Assembly (NCBI GenBank): GCA_035762565.1 | Contig: DASTOJ010000170.1 | Coordinates: forward strand, 1 to 15,411 | Direction of reading: 5' to 3' | Origin: AR5 sp035762565 | GTDB lineage: Bacteria; Methylomirabilota; Methylomirabilia; Rokubacteriales; CSP1-6 | DNA length: 15,411 nt | Part shown: positions 6,413 to 14,061 of the stretch, piece after piece | How positions within the stretch are numbered: the first letter of the stretch is position 1 | Layout: each line of letters opens with the position of its first letter | Notes under the pieces: generated by a model | Database searches by the model: none | What the model was told of the DNA's origin: nothing | The model's input: only the letters and a program-made list of their open reading frames with translations | Translations under genes and position numbers: made by a program

Positions 6413-7995
6413 CGGGCGGCCAGCGCATCCTTGGCCCGCAGCGCCGAGCCGGTGTAGTCGTTGCGCGGGTTCCACAGCATCCAGCCCGCGCCGCCCGCCT
6501 CCTCGCTCCCCCGGATCTGGGCCTGGACCTCGGGAACGCCGAAGATCCGCCGGTCGAACGCGTAGTCACGGAAGTCCTGCAGCCAGGGCCGTACGCGCGC
6601 CACCGTCCCGGCCGAGCGCTTGCGGATCAGCCGCACGCTCTCGTGCACGACCTTGTACGGCACGACCACGGGGTTGGGGTGGCCCGGGATGCCCTTGTGA
6701 TACCCGGACGGGTAGACCATCGGGCAGATGAAGTCGAGGTGGGGCGCCAGCTCCTCGATGCGCTGGCCGATGTCGGTGTCGTTCTCGTTGAAGGCGGTGT
6801 AGCCGAACAGATCGGCGGCCACGAAGGCGCCGGAGGCGCCCAGCTCACGGCGGGCCCGCTCGAAGAAGGCGGCGATCGCCGGCAGGCGGGTCTCCTTGTT
6901 GACGGGCCTGGCATAGCGGGCGGCGCCGAGCTTCCCATCGGTGGGGAAGCGCACGTAGTCGAACTGGATCTCGTCGAAGCCCCGCCGGATCGCCTCCTGG
7001 GCGAGGGCGATGTTGTAGGCCCACACCTCCTCGCGGAAAGGATCGACCCAGGCGAGCTTCTCGTTGTCGATCCAGGGCCGGCCCGTCCGGGTGTCGATGA
7101 CGGCCAGGTCGGGACGGGCAGAAGCCAGGATGTTGTCCTTGAAGACCACGATGCGCGCGATGGTGTAGATGCCCCGGGCCTTGAGGTCGGCCATCAGCCC
7201 GTCGAAGTCGCGCAGCGTTCCCGGCCCCTGGGCGCCGGCCGCCAGCGCCTGGTCGACCTCGGTCCGGTAGAGGATCCAGCCCCGGTCGCCCTTGACGTCG
7301 ATGACGACGGCGTTCAGCTCCGTGCGCGCCGCCAGGTCGAGCACGCGGCCGCGAATCCCGCGGTCGCCCACACCGTAGTAGGTGAGGTAGGCGGCCTTGA
7401 TGATCTGGGGCTTGAGGACGACCTCCACGGGACCCCGGGTGGGGGTGATCGCCGTCTTCTCGAAGCCCGGCATCTTGACGAGCAGCGCGGCGTCCGGGCC
7501 GACCTTGTCGAGCTTGAACACCCCGTCCGCATCGCTGCGTACCTCGACTCCGCGAACCACCACCGAGGCGCCGACCAGCGGCTTGCGGTCGTCGTCGAGC
7601 ACGCGCCCGCTCACGGTCGGGGAGGGCCACGGTGCTTCCGGAGCCGGCGCTTTCTCGGCCGGCTTCCAGGGCCGGGGCTCCGGAACCGGCGGCTGAACCT
7701 CGGGCCTCGGTCGGGCGAGCGCCGCCACCGGCGGGGCGAGGCGGGCCGCCGCCGCCGGAGAGTCGGCGGGCTTGGCGGCCTCACGCGCCGGGAAGGGCGG
7801 CAAGGGGGCCGGAGGCGGCACGGCGCTCGGAGCCACGGCCACGCGGTCGACCCGGGCCACCGGCGCCGCCGGCGTGGCGGATGGCGCGAGCACACCGTAG
7901 CCGGTCGCGACGGCGAGGACCAGGAGGAGCACGGTGTAGCCGCCGTCGAGCAGGTCGTTTCGACGCGTGTCGCCCTCGGCGAGGACCTCGTGCAT
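6409..7995 (-). CDS. Putative glycoside hydrolase (DUF4015/GHL-type) with N-terminal membrane anchor and carboxypeptidase-regulatory-like domain
   Basis: 528 residues. A short cytoplasmic N-terminus is followed by one membrane helix at 19-36 with no cleavage site, then a Pro/Ala-rich linker (about 38-125). A carboxypeptidase-regulatory-like Ig-type module lies at about 127-196 (VSGRVLDDDRKPLVGASV). A DUF4015 TIM-barrel domain follows at about 198-525. Landmarks are AYLTYYGVG (202-210), VVIDVKGDRG (230-239), DEIQFDYVRFP (341-351, with Asp346 the likely catalytic or substrate residue), ICPMVYPS (423-430) and GWMLWNP (504-510). The family is predicted to cleave glycosidic bonds in exopolysaccharides. 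The ATG at 7995 is preferred over the longer reading to 8175 because a -35/-10 pair ends just upstream of it. It is first in an operon with the CE4 deacetylase. Confidence 0.85.
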   Translation of the reverse strand: MHEVLAEGDTRRNDLLDGGYTVLLLVLAVATGYGVLAPSATPAAPVARVDRVAVAPSAVPPPAPLPPFPAREAAKPADSPAAAARLAPPVAALARPRPEVQPPVPEPRPWKPAEKAPAPEAPWPSPTVSGRVLDDDRKPLVGASVVVRGVEVRSDADGVFKLDKVGPDAALLVKMPGFEKTAITPTRGPVEVVLKPQIIKAAYLTYYGVGDRGIRGRVLDLAARTELNAVVIDVKGDRGWILYRTEVDQALAAGAQGPGTLRDFDGLMADLKARGIYTIARIVVFKDNILASARPDLAVIDTRTGRPWIDNEKLAWVDPFREEVWAYNIALAQEAIRRGFDEIQFDYVRFPTDGKLGAARYARPVNKETRLPAIAAFFERARRELGASGAFVAADLFGYTAFNENDTDIGQRIEELAPHLDFICPMVYPSGYHKGIPGHPNPVVVPYKVVHESVRLIRKRSAGTVARVRPWLQDFRDYAFDRRIFGVPEVQAQIRGSEEAGGAGWMLWNPRNDYTGSALRAKDALAAR

Positions 7996-8005
7996 TGGCT
8001 TTTCG

Positions 8006-8034
8006 ACAATAACGGTTCGGTCGGAACGCCTCAA
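8006..8034 (-). promoter_or_regulatory. Promoter of the DUF4015-deacetylase operon
   Basis: Reading the minus strand, TTGAGG (8034-8029) and TATTGT (8011-8006) are separated by exactly 17 bases, the best -35/-10 pair in the window. The -10 ends 10 bases before the ATG at 7995, leaving a predicted leader of only a few bases. No Shine-Dalgarno sequence fits in it. Confidence 0.6.
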
Positions 8035-8076
8035 AGCAAAATTTCCCCGGTGCGATCGTCGCCACGGCAACCGACG

Positions 8077-8082
8077 TACAAT
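8077..8082 (+). promoter_or_regulatory. -10 box, probable leaderless start
   Basis: TACAAT, five of six bases matching the TATAAT consensus, lies 7 bases before the ATG at 8090. There is no room for a Shine-Dalgarno sequence, so the transcript probably starts at the ATG. No clear -35 box. Confidence 0.5.
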
Positions 8083-8089
8083 CGCGCAC

Positions 8090-8929
8090 ATGACGCCAAC
8101 GCTCGGCTGCGACCACGCGCGCGCGCAGACCCTCGCCGTCAACGGCCTGCGGCTGCACCTGCTGGAATCGGGCACGCCGGGGGCGCCCGCCCTGTGTTTT
8201 CTGCACGGCGGCGCCGCCCACGCTCACTGGTTCGACGCCGTGACCCCGGCGTTCGCGGACCGCTTCCACGTCGTCTCGCTCGACCAGCGCGGCCACGGCG
8301 AGAGCCAGTGGGCCGTGCCGCCCGCGTACGGGACGGCGGACTTCGTCGGCGACCTGCTGGAAGTGATGAAGGCCCTGGGGTGGGCGCGCATGATCCTGGC
8401 CGGCCATTCCATGGGGGGCCACAACGCGATGACATTCGCGGCCTGGCACCCCGCGCGGGTGGCCGCGCTCGTGATCATCGACTCCCGGCCGGCCATTCCG
8501 CCCGAGCGTCTGAACGTGATGCACGCGCGCGGGCTGAGGGCGCCGCGCGTGCATCCGAGCGCCGAGGCGGCCGCCGCCGCGTTCCGGCTCCTGCCGCGCG
8601 AGACGCACGCCGACCCGGCGCTGCTCGCCCACATGGCCCGCGCCGCGGTGGCCCGCCGCGACGGGGGCTGGGGCTGGCGCTTCGATCCCCAGACCCACGG
8701 CGAGCGCCAGCCCGTCGACGCCTGGCCCCTCCTGCCGAGGATCACCGCCCCCACCCTGGTCGTCCGCGGCGGGCTCTCCCCCGTCCTCACCGCCGAGATG
8801 GCCGAACGCGTGCGGACCACGATTCCGCGCGCCTCACTGGTGACCATCCCCAACGCCTACCACCACCTCACCCTCGACGCGCCCGCCGCCTTCACTACGG
8901 CGCTCGGCGACTTCCTCAGAACCCTGTAG
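8090..8929 (+). CDS. Alpha/beta hydrolase
   Basis: 279-residue cytosolic hydrolase of the alpha/beta fold. LHGGAAHAHWFD at 38-49 gives the HGG oxyanion loop. DQRGHGESQ (65-73) is the usual strand-4 turn. GHSMGG at 105-110 is the nucleophile elbow with Ser107. NAYHHLTLD at 255-263 holds the catalytic histidine (His258 or His259). The acid position after strand 7 is unclear, because RGGLSPVLT (226-234) lacks the expected Asp/Glu; Asp131 after strand 6 may serve instead. The sequence resembles esterases, haloperoxidase-like and 3-oxoadipate enol-lactonase-like hydrolases, and the substrate cannot be named. The ATG at 8090 is chosen because a TACAAT box lies 7 bases upstream; the longer reading to 7967 crosses the divergent promoter. 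It is monocistronic and convergent with the formate dehydrogenase operon. Confidence 0.9.
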   Translation: MTPTLGCDHARAQTLAVNGLRLHLLESGTPGAPALCFLHGGAAHAHWFDAVTPAFADRFHVVSLDQRGHGESQWAVPPAYGTADFVGDLLEVMKALGWARMILAGHSMGGHNAMTFAAWHPARVAALVIIDSRPAIPPERLNVMHARGLRAPRVHPSAEAAAAAFRLLPRETHADPALLAHMARAAVARRDGGWGWRFDPQTHGERQPVDAWPLLPRITAPTLVVRGGLSPVLTAEMAERVRTTIPRASLVTIPNAYHHLTLDAPAAFTTALGDFLRTL

Positions 8930-8950
8930 ACCGCTCGCTTCGAGGCGGGT

Positions 8951-8975
8951 CGGAAGGGGGGCCAAGCCCCCTCCG
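8951..8975. terminator. Bidirectional GC-rich hairpin
   Basis: CGGA-a-GGGGG, a short loop, CCCCC-TCCG: nine G/C-rich pairs with one bulged A, between the convergent ends at 8929 and 8978. No T-run follows on either strand. Position makes a two-way terminator or transcript-end stabiliser the likely role. Confidence 0.45.
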
Positions 8976-8977
8976 AG

Positions 8978-9310
8978 TCAGGGATAGATCTGTCGGTAGG
9001 CGAAGCGGGCCCGTTCGCCGGAGCCGCCGAAGCGGGCGTTGTAGTCCTTGGTCATCGCCGGCAGGGTGTCGGAGCGCACGAACGCCCGGAGCGCCTCCTC
9101 CGACTCGAACTCGTAGCAGACCATGTACTGCCAGGGCTCGGCGCCGGCGTGCGCGCCGTCGAGCGGCAGCGCCGCGTAACGCCGCATGCCGAGGCAGCCC
9201 GGCACGCGGGCGGCCTCGGCCGAGCGCACCGTGTCGTACCACTCGTTGAAGGCCGCCTCCTTGTCGGCGGCGATCGTGGCTTTCACGACGAAGAGGGCGG
9301 GACGGGCCAT
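8978..9310 (-). CDS. Small DUF4286-like ferredoxin-fold protein in the formate dehydrogenase operon
   Basis: 110 residues, resembling the DUF4286/dimeric alpha-beta barrel proteins. An N-terminal strand (ALFVVKATI, 5-13) is followed by a helix with FNEWYDTV, a PGCLGMRRY turn (37-45), a strand MVCYEFE, and a C-terminal AYRQIYP, all typical of that fold. Such proteins form dimers and often bind small ligands or assist enzymes, but no function is established for this group. The ATG at 9310 has GGAGG 6 bases upstream (9321-9317), next to the stop of the catalytic subunit gene. Only 11 bases separate the two genes, so it is the third gene of the operon. That is where canonical fdsGBACD operons carry fdsC and fdsD; this protein shows no resemblance to FdhD/FdsC. 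Confidence 0.75.
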   Translation of the reverse strand: MARPALFVVKATIAADKEAAFNEWYDTVRSAEAARVPGCLGMRRYAALPLDGAHAGAEPWQYMVCYEFESEEALRAFVRSDTLPAMTKDYNARFGGSGERARFAYRQIYP

Positions 9311-9316
9311 CGACGG

Positions 9317-9321
9317 CCTCC
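9317..9321 (-). promoter_or_regulatory. Ribosome binding site overlapping the preceding gene end
   Basis: GGAGG on the minus strand, 6 bases before the ATG at 9310 and immediately after the TGA of the formate dehydrogenase alpha gene. It lets the small protein be translated at its own rate rather than only by coupling, unlike the two upstream genes of the operon, which are joined by ATGA. Confidence 0.7.
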
Positions 9322-12003
9322 TCAGGGCAGGCGTTCGAGACGGACGGCGCAGACCTTGTACTCGGGGATTTTTGAGACCGGGTCGCTCGCCGCGTTCGTC
9401 AGGAAGTTGGCGGCGGAGTCGGCGAGCTTGACGAACGGCACGAAGACGGCGCCCGCCCGTACCGCCTCCGTCACCAGCGCGTAACCGGTCAGCTCGCCGC
9501 GCCGCGACTCGACGCGCACGCGCGATCCCGTGTCCACGCCCAGCCGCCGCGCGTCGCTCGGGTGGATCGCCACTTCGAGCCGGGGCGCCAGCTCGAGCAG
9601 TCCCTGGACGCGGCGGGTGAGCGTGCCGCCGTGCCAATGGTAGAGCAGGCGCCCGGTGTTGAGCACGAACGGGTAGTCGCCGTCGGGCAGCTCGGCGGCC
9701 TCCTCGATCTGGCGCGCCGGGATGAAGCGCGCGCGCCCGCGCGGAAACGACTCGGCGTAGAGATAGCGCGTCCCCGGATGATCGGCGGCGGGGCACGGCC
9801 ACTGCAGCCCGCCCTCGCGGTCCAGACGCGCGTGCGAGAGGCCCGCCAGGAACGGCGTCAGGCGCGCCATCTCGTCGAACACCTCGGCCGGGCCCGCGTA
9901 GTCGAACTGGCGGCCGACCTCGACGCCGACCCGGCGGGCGACTCGCCGGGCCAGCTCGGCGGTGATCCACCAGTCGGGCCGCGCCTCGCCCGGTGGCGGC
10001 AGCGCCACCCGGACGCGCTGGACGCGGCGCTCGGAGTTGGTGAACGTGCCCTCCTTCTCGGCGAACGCCGCCGCCGGCAGGAACACGTGGGCGCGCTCGG
10101 CCGTCTCGTGCATGAACAGGTCCTGCACGACCAGGAAGTCGAGCTGCCCGATCGCCTTCTCGGCGTGGTGGAGGTCCGGTTCGGAGAGCAGCGGGTTCTC
10201 GCCCACCACGTACATCGCCCGGGTGTCGCCGGAGAGGCAGCCCTCGACGATCTCGGTCACCACCCGGCCGGTCCGGCCGGGCGGCCGCACGCCCCAGGCG
10301 GCCTCGAAGCGCGCCAGGGTCTCGGGGACGTAGTGCTGGTAGCCGGGCAGGTTCGTGGGAATGCAGCCGGCATCGCCGCAGCCCTGCACGTTGTTCTGGC
10401 CGCGCAGCGGCGAGATCCCGTTGCCGGGCCGGCCCAGCTGGCCGGCGACCAGCGAGAGGTTCAGCAGCGCGTGGGCGTTGTGGATGCCGTTGACGTGCTG
10501 GGTGATGCCCATGCCCCAGACGAGGCAGGAGCCGGAGAAGGCGGGCCTGGCGTACCAGCGGGCGGCCTGGGCGATGTCGGCGGCGGGCACGCCCGTGATC
10601 CGCTCGGCCTCGGCCAGCGTGAACCGCTCGAGCGAGCCGCGCCAGGCGTCGAACCCCTCGGTGCGCTCGCGGATGAACGCCTCGTCGGCCAGCCCCTCGT
10701 CGACGATCACCCGTGCCATCGCGTTGAAGAGCGCCACGTCGGTGCCGGGGCGCTGGCGGATCCAGAGGTCGGCCTGGTCGCACAGCTCCACGCGCTTGGG
10801 GTTGACGACGACCAGCCGGGCGCCCCGGCTCACGGCGCGGCGGAAGCGCACGGCGATGACCGGGTGGTTGGCCGAGGCGTCGGCGCCGACGACCATCACG
10901 CAGCCGGCTTCCTCGTAGTCCCGGTACGAGTTCGACGTCGCCCCCGAGCCCATCGAGGCCAGCATGGCCTCCACCGACGGCGAGTGGCACAGCCGCGTGC
11001 AGTGATCGACGTCGTTGGTGGCCATGACGACGCGGCAGAACTTCTGCACCAGGTAGCCGTCCTCGTTGGTGGCCTTGGCGCTGGCGAGCGCGCCGAACCG
11101 GCCGCGGTGGCGGGCGAACCCCTCGGCCGCGGCCTCCAGGGCCTCGCCCCACCCCACCTCCACCCAGCGCCCCTCGCGCCGGACGAGCGGCGTCGTGATG
11201 CGGTCGCGCGCGTGCACGAAGCCGGTGCCGAAGCGGCCCTTCACGCAGAGCATGCCGAGGCTCGACCGGTTCGCCGGGGCGTCGTCGGCCATGACGGCCA
11301 GGCGCCCGGCGTCCGTCACGCGCGCCTCGATGCCGCAGCCCACGCCGCAGTACGGGCAGGTCGTCTCCACGCGGCGCACGATCTTGGCCGGCGCCTCCTT
11401 GGGTCGCAGCGCGCCGGTGGGACAGGTGGCGACGCACTGGCCGCACGAGGTGCAGACCGACGAGGCCATGACGTCGTCGCCGAACACGCCGACCTTGGTG
11501 GCGTGACCGCGGCCGAGGAGCGAGATGGCCCCGATCTGCTGCACCTCGTCGCAGGCCACCGTGCAGCGGCCGCACAGGATGCACGCCTCGCGGTCGAGGA
11601 CGAAGAACGACTTGGTCTCGTCCACCTCGAAGCGGTGCAGGCCCGGCCACGAGGGCTCCAGCACCCCGTGGCGGGCGGTGGCCGTGCGGACCTGGCCGAA
11701 GCCGTTGCGCTCACCACCGGGCGTCAGCATCGACAGCGTGAGGTCGAGGACGGCGGCGCGCACCCGCGCGGCCTCGGGGTGCTCGGTCGCGACCACCATG
11801 CCGTCGCGGGCCGGCAGGTGGCAGGCCGCCGGCACTCCCCGCATGCCCTCGACGTGCACGAGGCAGGTGCGGCAGGCGCCGAGCGGCGGGCGGTCGGGAT
11901 CCTTGCAGAGCTGGGGCAAGGGCAGGCCCAGGCGGTTCACGCCGTCGAGAACCGTGGCGCCCTCGGCCAGCTCCACCACGCGGCCGTCGATCGTGACCCT
12001 CAT
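9322..12003 (-). CDS. fdhF: NAD-linked formate dehydrogenase, molybdopterin catalytic (alpha) subunit, cysteine type
   Basis: 893 residues; cytosolic subunit oxidising formate to CO2 at a bis-MGD molybdenum (or tungsten) centre. Order: N-terminal [2Fe-2S] ferredoxin domain (Cys33, 44, 47, 61); two [4Fe-4S] clusters in a ferredoxin domain (Cys141, 144, 147, 151 and Cys184, 187, 190, 194); FdhF-type [4Fe-4S] (Cys216, 219, 223, 253) with Lys255; the molybdopterin domains; and the C-terminal molydopterin-dinucleotide-binding barrel (about 775-890). TRLCHSPSV at 336-344 puts Cys339 as the metal ligand with His340, where E. coli FdhF has selenocysteine. RGQNNVQG (Arg534) supplies the catalytic arginine. 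The His-Cys3 [4Fe-4S] motif expected after the first domain is absent. The ATG at 12003 overlaps the upstream TGA. Layout matches FdsA of NAD+-dependent enzymes. Confidence 0.92.
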   Translation of the reverse strand: MRVTIDGRVVELAEGATVLDGVNRLGLPLPQLCKDPDRPPLGACRTCLVHVEGMRGVPAACHLPARDGMVVATEHPEAARVRAAVLDLTLSMLTPGGERNGFGQVRTATARHGVLEPSWPGLHRFEVDETKSFFVLDREACILCGRCTVACDEVQQIGAISLLGRGHATKVGVFGDDVMASSVCTSCGQCVATCPTGALRPKEAPAKIVRRVETTCPYCGVGCGIEARVTDAGRLAVMADDAPANRSSLGMLCVKGRFGTGFVHARDRITTPLVRREGRWVEVGWGEALEAAAEGFARHRGRFGALASAKATNEDGYLVQKFCRVVMATNDVDHCTRLCHSPSVEAMLASMGSGATSNSYRDYEEAGCVMVVGADASANHPVIAVRFRRAVSRGARLVVVNPKRVELCDQADLWIRQRPGTDVALFNAMARVIVDEGLADEAFIRERTEGFDAWRGSLERFTLAEAERITGVPAADIAQAARWYARPAFSGSCLVWGMGITQHVNGIHNAHALLNLSLVAGQLGRPGNGISPLRGQNNVQGCGDAGCIPTNLPGYQHYVPETLARFEAAWGVRPPGRTGRVVTEIVEGCLSGDTRAMYVVGENPLLSEPDLHHAEKAIGQLDFLVVQDLFMHETAERAHVFLPAAAFAEKEGTFTNSERRVQRVRVALPPPGEARPDWWITAELARRVARRVGVEVGRQFDYAGPAEVFDEMARLTPFLAGLSHARLDREGGLQWPCPAADHPGTRYLYAESFPRGRARFIPARQIEEAAELPDGDYPFVLNTGRLLYHWHGGTLTRRVQGLLELAPRLEVAIHPSDARRLGVDTGSRVRVESRRGELTGYALVTEAVRAGAVFVPFVKLADSAANFLTNAASDPVSKIPEYKVCAVRLERLP

Positions 12004-14054
12004 CGCGCGCTCATGATAGCGAACTCGGCGGGGAACTCCGCGAGCCCGGACAGCACCGACAGCGGCGCGGCCTGGCCGAGGCCGCACAGCGAGGCGAGCT
12101 GGATGGCCTCGCTGAGGCCCTTCACGTGCGCCTCCTCGAGGGTGCCGTCCAGCATCGCCAGCAGCCGCACGGTGCCCTCCCGGCAGGGTGTGCACTTGCC
12201 GCACGACTCGCGCGTGTTGAACGCGAGCAGCGCGCGCACCGCCTCCCGCACCGGGAAGGTGTCGTCGAGCGCGACGACGCCGCCGGTGCCGGGGTTGACG
12301 GGGCCCCCCGGGATCAGCGGCGCGTCGAAGCGACGCGGATGGACGACGCTGCCTGACGGCCCGCCGACGATGGCCGCCCGGATGGGCCGACCCGTCGCCG
12401 AGCCGCCGCCGACCTCGTCGATGAGCGTGCGCAGCGTGCAGCCGAGCTCCATCTCGACGACGCCCGGACGGCGCAGGTGGCCGGACAGGCCGAAGAGCTT
12501 GGTGCCGCGTCCGCCGCCGAGGCCGGCGAACCAGCTCCCGCCGTGCTCGACGATGACCGGGACGGCGAAGAGCGTCTCGACGTTGTTGATCACCGTCGGC
12601 TTGCCGAACAGCCCGGATTCGACCGGGAACGGCGGGCGGGTGCGCGGCATGGCGCGCTGCCCCTCGATCGACTCGAGCAGCGCCGTCTCCTCGCCCAGCA
12701 CGAAGCCGCCGGCCCCCCGGCGGATCTCGACCGCGAGCGAGAGGTCGGAGCCGAGCACCCGCTCGCCGACGAGCCCCCATGCGCGCGCCTGCGCGAGGGC
12801 GACGCCGACGCGCTCGGCCGAGAGCTCCGCCTCGCCATGGATATAGAGGATGGCGCGCGAGGCCCCGGTGGCGAAGGCGGCCAGCAGGACGGCCTCGAGC
12901 AGCCGGTGCGGATCCCCCTCCATCAGGTGCCGGTCCTTGAAGATGCCGGGCTCGCCCTCCTCGCCGTTGACGATGAGGAACTTCGGCGCGCCGGCGGCGG
13001 CGCGGCAGGCCGCCCACTTCACGGCCGTCTGGAAGTAGGCGCCGCCGCGCCCGGCCAGCCCGGCTGCCCGCACCTCCTCGATCACCGCCTCGGGCCGGCC
13101 GTCGTCGAGCGCCCGCGCGAGGGCGGCGTAGGCCCCGTGGCGGAGAGCGTCGGCGATGTCGTACGGATCGGCGATGCCGCAGCGCTCGAGGAGCACGCGC
13201 CGCTGGGGGGCCATGAACTCGGCGCCGGCCGCGATCTCGCCGTCGGGCGCCGCCGCCACCAGCGCGTTGAGCAGCCGCGGCACCGCCGTCGCCGTGACCG
13301 GACCGGCCGTCAGCCGCGGGCGCCCGTCGCGCAGGACCTCGACGACAGGCTGGGCCCAGCACATCCCGTTGCAGCCGGCGCCGACGACGCTGAACGGCAG
13401 GCCGCGGCGCTCGGTCTCCGCGCGCAACGCCTCGAACGTCTCGGCGGAGCCGACGGCGAGCCCGCACGTGCCCAGCCCGACGGCGAGCCGGGCGCCGGTG
13501 CGGCGCCGCTTCGCCTCGCGCTTGAGCACGGCGAAGCGCGCGCCGGGCGAGCCTGCGACCGGCGGCGTTGCCGGCGGCTCCTCGCGTCCCGTCGCCCGCG
13601 CCGCGTGATGCGGCGCCGGTGCCGCGAGCAATGCGTCCACGTCGCCGGCCCTCACGCGGCCGCGATAACCGTGATCGACCTCGACCACGGGCGCGCTCCC
13701 GCAGGCGAAGGCACAGTCCAGCTCCTCCAGCGTGACGGCGCCGCCGGCCGTGGTCCGGCCGGCGCGGACGTCGAGACGCCGCTCGCACGCGGACAGGATC
13801 TCGCGGGCGCCGCGCGCCAGGCAGGCGACGCCGGTGCAGACCCGCACGAGGCGCCGGCCGGGCTCGGCCAGCCGCAGCTCGGGGTAGTGGCTGGCCACGC
13901 CCCACACCTCGCTCTTCGGCACGCGCAGGTGGGCGGCCACCGCCTCGAGCGAGGCGGGGGAGAGCCAGCGCTCGGCGTGCTGCACGGCCTGCAGCGCCGG
14001 CAGCAGCCACGTCCGCTCGCGGGGAAACTGCGCCACGGCGTCGGGGACCGGCAT
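12000..14054 (-). CDS. NuoE-NuoF fused diaphorase subunit (FdsG-FdsB-like) of formate dehydrogenase
   Basis: 684 residues; carries electrons from the formate dehydrogenase alpha subunit to NAD+. Residues about 1-145 are a NuoE/FdsG thioredoxin-like [2Fe-2S] domain (Cys73, Cys78, Cys114, Cys118, in CX4C and CX3C spacing). After an Ala/Pro-rich linker, 188-265 is a second thioredoxin-like domain with GLGTCG (Cys197) and GCNGMC (Cys228, Cys232), as at the N-terminus of HydB/FdsB-type proteins; only three cysteines are seen there. About 280-684 is NuoF. GRGGAYFQTAVKW (335-347) and NGEEGEPGIFKDRH (363-376) bind FMN/NADH. GAGGFVLGEETALL follows at 447-460. The [4Fe-4S] site is ESCGKCTPC plus SLCGLG (Cys618, 621, 624, 657). 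The ATG at 14054 follows a TAGGAT box by 7 bases. First gene of the operon; its TGA overlaps the next ATG. Confidence 0.92.
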   Translation of the reverse strand: MPVPDAVAQFPRERTWLLPALQAVQHAERWLSPASLEAVAAHLRVPKSEVWGVASHYPELRLAEPGRRLVRVCTGVACLARGAREILSACERRLDVRAGRTTAGGAVTLEELDCAFACGSAPVVEVDHGYRGRVRAGDVDALLAAPAPHHAARATGREEPPATPPVAGSPGARFAVLKREAKRRRTGARLAVGLGTCGLAVGSAETFEALRAETERRGLPFSVVGAGCNGMCWAQPVVEVLRDGRPRLTAGPVTATAVPRLLNALVAAAPDGEIAAGAEFMAPQRRVLLERCGIADPYDIADALRHGAYAALARALDDGRPEAVIEEVRAAGLAGRGGAYFQTAVKWAACRAAAGAPKFLIVNGEEGEPGIFKDRHLMEGDPHRLLEAVLLAAFATGASRAILYIHGEAELSAERVGVALAQARAWGLVGERVLGSDLSLAVEIRRGAGGFVLGEETALLESIEGQRAMPRTRPPFPVESGLFGKPTVINNVETLFAVPVIVEHGGSWFAGLGGGRGTKLFGLSGHLRRPGVVEMELGCTLRTLIDEVGGGSATGRPIRAAIVGGPSGSVVHPRRFDAPLIPGGPVNPGTGGVVALDDTFPVREAVRALLAFNTRESCGKCTPCREGTVRLLAMLDGTLEEAHVKGLSEAIQLASLCGLGQAAPLSVLSGLAEFPAEFAIMSAR

Positions 14055-14061
14055 TTCGCGA

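Noticed and set aside
6643..9249. 868-codon plus-strand frame spanning the DUF4015 gene and the hydrolase gene
   Set aside because: It covers two genes on different strands in shadow frames and changes composition at their borders; no domain.
10980..11000. Selenocysteine at the formate dehydrogenase active site
   Set aside because: The active-site position (residue 339) is an ordinary cysteine codon and there is no in-frame TGA, so no recoding is needed.
9562..12846. Very long plus-strand open frame (1094 codons) opposite the formate dehydrogenase genes
   Set aside because: It lies entirely antisense to two strongly supported genes and its translation is rich in Arg, Gly, His and Ala with no domain. 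Stop codons are rare in all frames at this GC content.
9322..14010. A single 1562-residue protein running from the NuoE-NuoF region into the formate dehydrogenase alpha subunit
   Set aside because: The frame stays open through the upstream gene by chance. Only the part from the ATG at 12003 has recognisable domains, and the upstream part is Arg/Gly-rich shadow of the NuoE-NuoF gene.
9322..14054. An electron-bifurcating formate dehydrogenase-hydrogenase complex
   Set aside because: No hydrogenase subunit or second flavin module is present. The subunits are explained by a plain NAD+-dependent formate dehydrogenase.
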